Shown: positions 59,951 to 64,000 of the stretch, one piece after another | Layout of the letters: each line of letters opens with the position of its first letter | How positions within the stretch are numbered: position 1 is the stretch's first letter | NCBI GenBank assembly: GCA_039619475.1 | Contig: CM077116.1 | Span: 250,365,440-250,429,439, forward strand | DNA length: 64,000 nt | Source: Icerya purchasi | Taxonomy: Eukaryota > Arthropoda > Insecta > Hemiptera > Monophlebidae | Direction of reading: 5' to 3' | The notes under the pieces: model-generated | The model's input: the letters and a program-made list of their open reading frames with translations, nothing else | Database searches by the model: none | What the model was told of the DNA's origin: nothing | Position numbers and translations under genes: made by a program

Positions 59951-60079
59951 TTAAGGTAGGAGGATAAAAATTTACCAGCTTTCTCGTTTTATTTTTTTTT
60001 TAGCAAGTAATCTGATGTAGTACACGATTCATCTCTCAGGAGACACAAGCTTTTATCAATTATGCGCTCTCTGGCAATT

Positions 60080-60480
60080 TTTTCTTTTCTTTTCGGGCTC
60101 GTTAAGCAAGGACCTTTGCCCAGAAACAGTTAAGACAGAAAACTATTATATTCTAATACGATCAGATATCGTCAATAACACGGAACAGATAGCAGGAATA
60201 TGTGAAAGGAATACAAGGAAAGGATGTAAGAAGCGCTATGAGAAGCAGAAAGTGTCTACGCAAACTGAAGTATAGAGAGAGTGCTGCGCGGAAAAAGGTG
60301 AACACTCAATGAACGTATGATAATCGTTTCAGACAACTGCGTTGTTTAAATGGAGAGAACAAAGAAATCAATGAAAAACGAAAACAAGAGAAAGGCTGTA
60401 GGAAATGTCCAAAATACAGATAAATAATGGAGATAACAACAACAAAAGGCTGAAGTAAAGGAAACAAAAGGAATCACGGA
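60080..60480 (-). pseudogene. I-like LINE 3' stub (copy F), more diverged
   Basis: The plus strand shows a T-rich tail and then gggctcgttaagcaaggacc, alignable with the 3' UTR of C and G. The minus-strand translation includes NDYHTFIECSPFSAQHSLY and SASYILSLYSFHIFLLSV, corresponding to NHIFLECPSISSERAILYS and SAHSILSFPSPLVIPLL, with frame changes. Confidence 0.6.
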
Positions 60481-60499
60481 TTGGTAAGAAGACTAGATG

Positions 60500-60990
60500 G
60501 AATAGATAAAAAATGAATAATTGTTGGTAAATATCTGACAGCAAAATCTGCGCTGAAAATGTTTACACGACGAAAAGGTTTATTATAAGGTCAACCACAC
60601 TTGATCCGTTCTTATGGACAAAGGTTTTTTATCGTAAGGGTTTTTGAGTTGTTCGAGAGAAAAATCTCCTATTAATAATGTTTTTTTCTTTATTAGCACT
60701 TTGATTTATATATGTTTGTAAATCATTTATTTTGTCACTTATTCCCTCATTTGGTGACTAATAGCACGCCATAAGTAGCATTTCTGTAAATTTAGATATA
60801 ATTACGGATTCAGTATATGTTAATAGGTTCAATTTTAGATTATTTTTAAATACAATTGCAATGTTTACTTTCGTTATTGCTAAATAGTCATTAATCCTAG
60901 AAGTTTGTTTTTGTAATAGTTTGCTTCAGCTGTAACTATTACATTATTCTTGGTTCCGGCCAAAGTCTACAGCTGTTAAGCTTTGTTCCT
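60500..60990 (-). pseudogene. LINE endonuclease relic, AT-rich family
   Basis: The minus-strand translation has KVNIAIVFKNNLKLN, MACYYSPNEGISDKI (with one frame or stop change), NDLQTYINQSANKEKNI followed by a GDF-like motif, and NGSSVVDLIINLF. These are the order and spacing of APE endonuclease motifs (YxPP region, GDFN, S.VVD). The Lys/Asn/Ile-rich composition resembles the LINE at 46-47.6 kb. It is heavily decayed. Confidence 0.4.
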
Positions 60991-61944
60991 ATCTACATCT
61001 GGGTTAAAGTCCTTAGATTGTGAGCCCAAAGAAAGAAATAAAGTAGTAATGTAGGGGGTGTACTTTGTTTTTTTTAGTATGGCATAAATTACAGAAAAGT
61101 TGGCTGCTATCTTTGCTTGATATGTTCATCAATATATAACTGTTTCGATCACAAAAATGATATTTATTACATTAAATTTTGAATTATGTGGAGGCCAGAG
61201 AATTATTCTTCTACTGTCATATAATTACTTTAAAAAAGAGAGAAAATAAATCCCAGTAAATATTACAGTCAGTCAATCTATTTTGTGAAAAATAAATCTG
61301 TAATTATATTCCGTGAGGAAAAAAGCTGACCGATTACCGAATATTTTTAACGTAAACCTACCTATTGATATTCACTCTCGGCATGCAAACAATAACGCAA
61401 TTTCAACCGGTGGTTTCATCTAAAATTTGACGAAAAATTTTTTAAGCGTACGCGTAAAAATTTCCCTCCGTTAAACACAATAAATATACAATGAAAGATT
61501 ACGCGATGTTTATATCTAAGGTCATCTGTTGTTTTTAGTTACGATTGTTTGTACGTGTACGGCATATAAACTATTTGCAGAATGACGTCTAAATCTTAAT
61601 TCGACTTCCGTCATTCACTTGTGGTGTCAGAAGAATTAAATCTATAAATATTTTATGGAGGCACAGCAGTTTACTAAATTCCGTTGTTTAAGTTAAATGA
61701 ATTCAGTTCTAAAAAAAAAAAAAAAGGAATTGCTCGGTTATTATAAAATTCTATACTGAGTTTAGTTTAGAAATTTACGGGAACATATTTATTAAACAGT
61801 ATACCATCAATCGTGTGTTTTACGTAAAACTTCGCGTCAAAAAATAAGATTTTTACGACCTTTAAATATTAAACAATTTAAGTCAGCAAATTAATAACTC
61901 GTTTTGAATTCGCCAAAATAACTTAAATGAATTCCTCAACATTC
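60991..61944. other. AT-rich spacer, no gene supported
   Basis: There is an A-run at about 61,711-61,725. No long frames and no recognisable repeat boundaries are seen. Confidence 0.45.
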
Positions 61945-62200
61945 CTCCTTCTTCAGTCGTACTGCTGGATGCTGAGCGTTGTGACTACCGGCTTGTATAT
62001 TCCTTAGTTGTACAGATACAGGCATAGTGCTCCCAGAGCAATTATTATATTCAAAACGCGAATGTACTGCAAGGCTACACTTCATAATGTTATTGTGAGT
62101 GTTTGATTTACCGATATACAAATTCAGCCCCAAATGTGCCTGCCTGTACACTAACTAACGCTTATATGATGACATGCATGTTTGCCATTGCCTTATTGAG
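61945..62200 (-). repeat. Headless copy of the SINE body
   Basis: It aligns along its length with 46,729-46,965, sharing acaggcatagtg(t/c)t, gtttgattta(t/c)cgatatac, atatgatg and gtttgccattgcctt in the same order. No tRNA-like head or (AATA)n tract follows on the right, so the body can occur without the head. Confidence 0.7.
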
Positions 62201-62410
62201 TACAATATAATTCTAAATGATTACATGTTAATTTAGATTAATATTAGGCTATATGTAAAATGCAGTTTTTTGAAATCTGATATAAACTCAAAATAAAAAT
62301 AAAAAAAACAATTTTGATATTATGAACGATGAAAGTATAGTATTTTTAATTAAATTGGCCAGCATAATAAAAGTTAGAGTGATTAAACATGTATATATAT
62401 ATATATATAT

Positions 62411-63355
62411 ATTTTTTTTTGGGCGCGTTAACACAGGACATTTATGTGAGGTCTGTTCAAAAATAGACCGAACTTTCGTCATAAAATTTTTATTGTAATA
62501 GTTACAATTTTACACATGTTTGACCCTTTCAAAGTACTTCCCCTTGTTTATGCACCGTTCACATCGTTTTTTTCACTAGTTTGTATGCTCCCTGGGACTT
62601 ATTTGGTGTGATGTCTTGCAGCTGTGTCTGCGAAGGCGGATTTTAGTTTCGAAAATAGGAAATTTGGTGAGTAGGGAGGATAGGAAAAAACGGCCGTTCC
62701 GTTATTGACCAAAAATTGGCCAACAAGCAGAGACCAAGGACTTGGCGCGTTGTCATGGTGCAGAATCCATTTTTTGTTTTCCCACAGTTCAGGCCTCTTT
62801 CGTCGCACATCTTCCCGTAAACGCTTTAAAACTTCCACGTAGAAGAACTCCTTGTTAACTGTCTGACCTTGTGGCACAAATTCTACATGGACAACAGTCA
62901 AAGAAAACAATCAACATGGATTTCATATTTGAGCGACTCATGCGTGCTTCCTTCGGACGCGGCTGATGTTGACCAACCTATTGAGATGATTGTACCTTCG
63001 TTTCAATGTCACATCCGTAAATCCAAGTTTCGTCACCTGTGATGATAGTTTTCATAAAGTTTTCGTCGCTATTAGCACGATGAAGCAACTCTTGACTAAT
63101 GTTGTCACGGTTTTATTTTTGCTCGCTTGTGAGCAGTCGAGGCACGATTTTTTCTGAGACGTGATGCATTCCAAGATTTTTCTGTCGAAATTTTGTAAAA
63201 CGATACAATGCTGATCCCGACTTCTTCTGCACCCTCCCACGCAGGATCACAGACCGAACGACATCAGTGTTTTCATCATTTGTCGACGTCGAGGGTAAAG
63301 TATAAAGGTAAGAAGGAGGGGAATAACGGCTGAAGATGGGAAGGAAAGGATAAAG
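62411..63355 (-). mobile_element. I-like LINE 3' fragment (copy G) interrupted by a mariner
   Basis: The left piece (62,411-62,450) shows a T-run and gggcgcgttaacacaggaca, matching the 3' UTR of copy C (gggcacgccagcacaggaca). The right piece (about 63,300-63,355) encodes, on the minus strand, IFSFILSFPSSAVIPLLLTFI, matching SILSFPSPLVIPLLASF of copy B. A mariner relic lies between them, so the two pieces look like one LINE tail split by a transposon. Confidence 0.6.
62451..63299 (-). pseudogene. mariner (Tc1/mariner superfamily) transposase relic
   Basis: The minus-strand translation, with frame changes, has PSTSTNDENTDVVRSV, EEVGISIVSFYKI and HHVSEKIVPRLLTSEQK. The first catalytic Asp is in ITGDETWIYG (antisense of about 63,022-63,036). 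An in-frame TAG replaces the expected Trp after QSSQ. Then come FVPQGQTVNKEFFYVEV, LREDVRRKRPELW, and the second Asp in LHHDNAPS (about 62,744-62,760). The third catalytic region is lost: YSP is followed by NFLFSKLK instead of D-x-A-P-x-D-F-F-L-F. The 3' end, gaggtctgttcaaaaat (from about 62,451), looks like the terminal repeat. The N-terminal DNA-binding part and the other terminus are missing. It is inactive. Confidence 0.85.
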
Positions 63356-63665
63356 GAAAATATATTTATGATCACCATTCGTTATCTTGTCTGATACTTC
63401 CCATTCACTTACCTCATCTGTTAGATTGCGTGTTTTAATTGTTAGATTAATTTCACTTGTTTTATTATTCCTGTTAAAGATTATCTTATTTTTTTCATTC
63501 TTTATCACGAAGTTGAACACGTCTATTATTTTTTCCATTTGTCGTTTTTCTTATCCCGTCTCGTACTGCGCGAATTTAGATCTCCTAGTATTATAAATTT
63601 CTTAGAATTTTTACTTTGTAAATATCGCGTGATGAAATTAAATTATTCTTTGGCCATTTCGTTTA
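63356..63665 (-). pseudogene. LINE endonuclease relic (C-terminal half of APE domain)
   Basis: The minus-strand translation reads TYTPIPLNEMAKE, KFIILGDLNSRS (GDfN motif), MEKIIDVFNFVIKNEKN, EINLTIKTRNL (S.IDLT motif) and WEVSDKITNGDHKY (SDH motif). The motif order is that of an APE-type LINE endonuclease; R1-like is possible. At about 63,355 it runs in frame into the I-like LINE and mariner fragments. Confidence 0.5.
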
Positions 63666-63781
63666 GTGGTATAGGTGTATATGTATGTATAAAATATATT
63701 TCACTTATTTTAAAAACTATCATATTTAATATTTTATGTGAGTAGTGTAGATCAATGTACATGTATAAAGTTTCTTTGTAT

Positions 63782-64000
63782 TATGGGTGCTGTGATAAGG
63801 AGGATTAGGAGGAAACAAGGGTTGAGATACATGGGCTAAAAACTGGACATCATTCCTTACTAAAATAGCTGAGCCATCGCTGTGGTTGGAACAGATCAGA
63901 GAGAATCTATTAAAACTGATGTCAGAAGAGCTTGTTAATCACTTTTCAGAAAGAAGCGCGATGCTAATATCATATTCATCCAGCAGCCGTTCAAAGGAGT
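63782..64000 (-). pseudogene. I-like LINE endonuclease relic at the right edge
   Basis: The minus-strand translation reads SFERLLDEYDISIALLSEK, a stop, LTSSSDISFNRFSLICS and DGSAILVRNDVQFL. It aligns with copy A's LLDFYNIHIALLSETWL and DGHGGVAILIKHDLSYL. It begins at or beyond the right edge and breaks off near 63,782. Confidence 0.6.

Noticed and set aside
63113..63538. Single 141-codon fusion gene
   Set aside because: It is made of three different decayed mobile elements read through in one frame by chance.

Overview
The window looks like AT-rich nuclear DNA from an arthropod, most likely an insect. A protein-coding gene is split by long introns with canonical GT/AG junctions. Non-LTR retrotransposon remains of several clades (I-like with RNase H, Jockey-like, RTE-like) are abundant, together with a mariner, a piggyBac derivative, a hAT-type element with 8-bp target duplications, a snap-back MITE and a tRNA-headed SINE. 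I see nothing bacterial: no operons, rRNA or CRISPR. The species cannot be named from sequence alone.

Left part (1-14,911, minus strand): three coding exons of a 4-coumarate:CoA-ligase-like (luciferase superfamily) acyl-CoA synthetase. The three exons join in frame across two introns of about 10.2 kb and 3.1 kb. The remaining C-terminal exons lie beyond the left edge. Intron 1 is long mainly because it holds an almost full-length I-like LINE (about 5,056-10,937) in the opposite orientation, followed by the 3' stub of a Jockey element.

Middle (14.9-50 kb): mostly non-coding DNA with decayed mobile elements. These include a 1.7-kb unit containing a ~285-bp tandem satellite, a RNase H LINE tail (21.3 kb), a hAT-like element carrying a nested Jockey insertion (25.3-26.6 kb), a palindromic MITE (30.2 kb), and a 1.6-kb TTAA-flanked piggyBac relic (34.5-36.0 kb). 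Further right are a degenerate RNase H LINE (36.5-37.6 kb), an old LINE ORF1 with a poly-Asn tract (40-41.5 kb), and a LINE split by a SINE (46.0-47.6 kb).

Right part (50-64 kb): one long uninterrupted reading frame of 488 codons (50,130-51,596) with in-frame upstream stop and downstream poly(A) signals is the best candidate for an undescribed host gene. The rest is a stack of LINE fragments. It includes a relatively young I-like copy with a 12-bp target duplication (56,741-58,977), and a mariner relic sitting inside the 3' end of another I-like fragment.

Only two host loci are supported: the acyl-CoA synthetase and the 488-codon orphan. There is no sign that they work together. All element calls come from reading translated motifs and repeat boundaries by eye; clade names are provisional.
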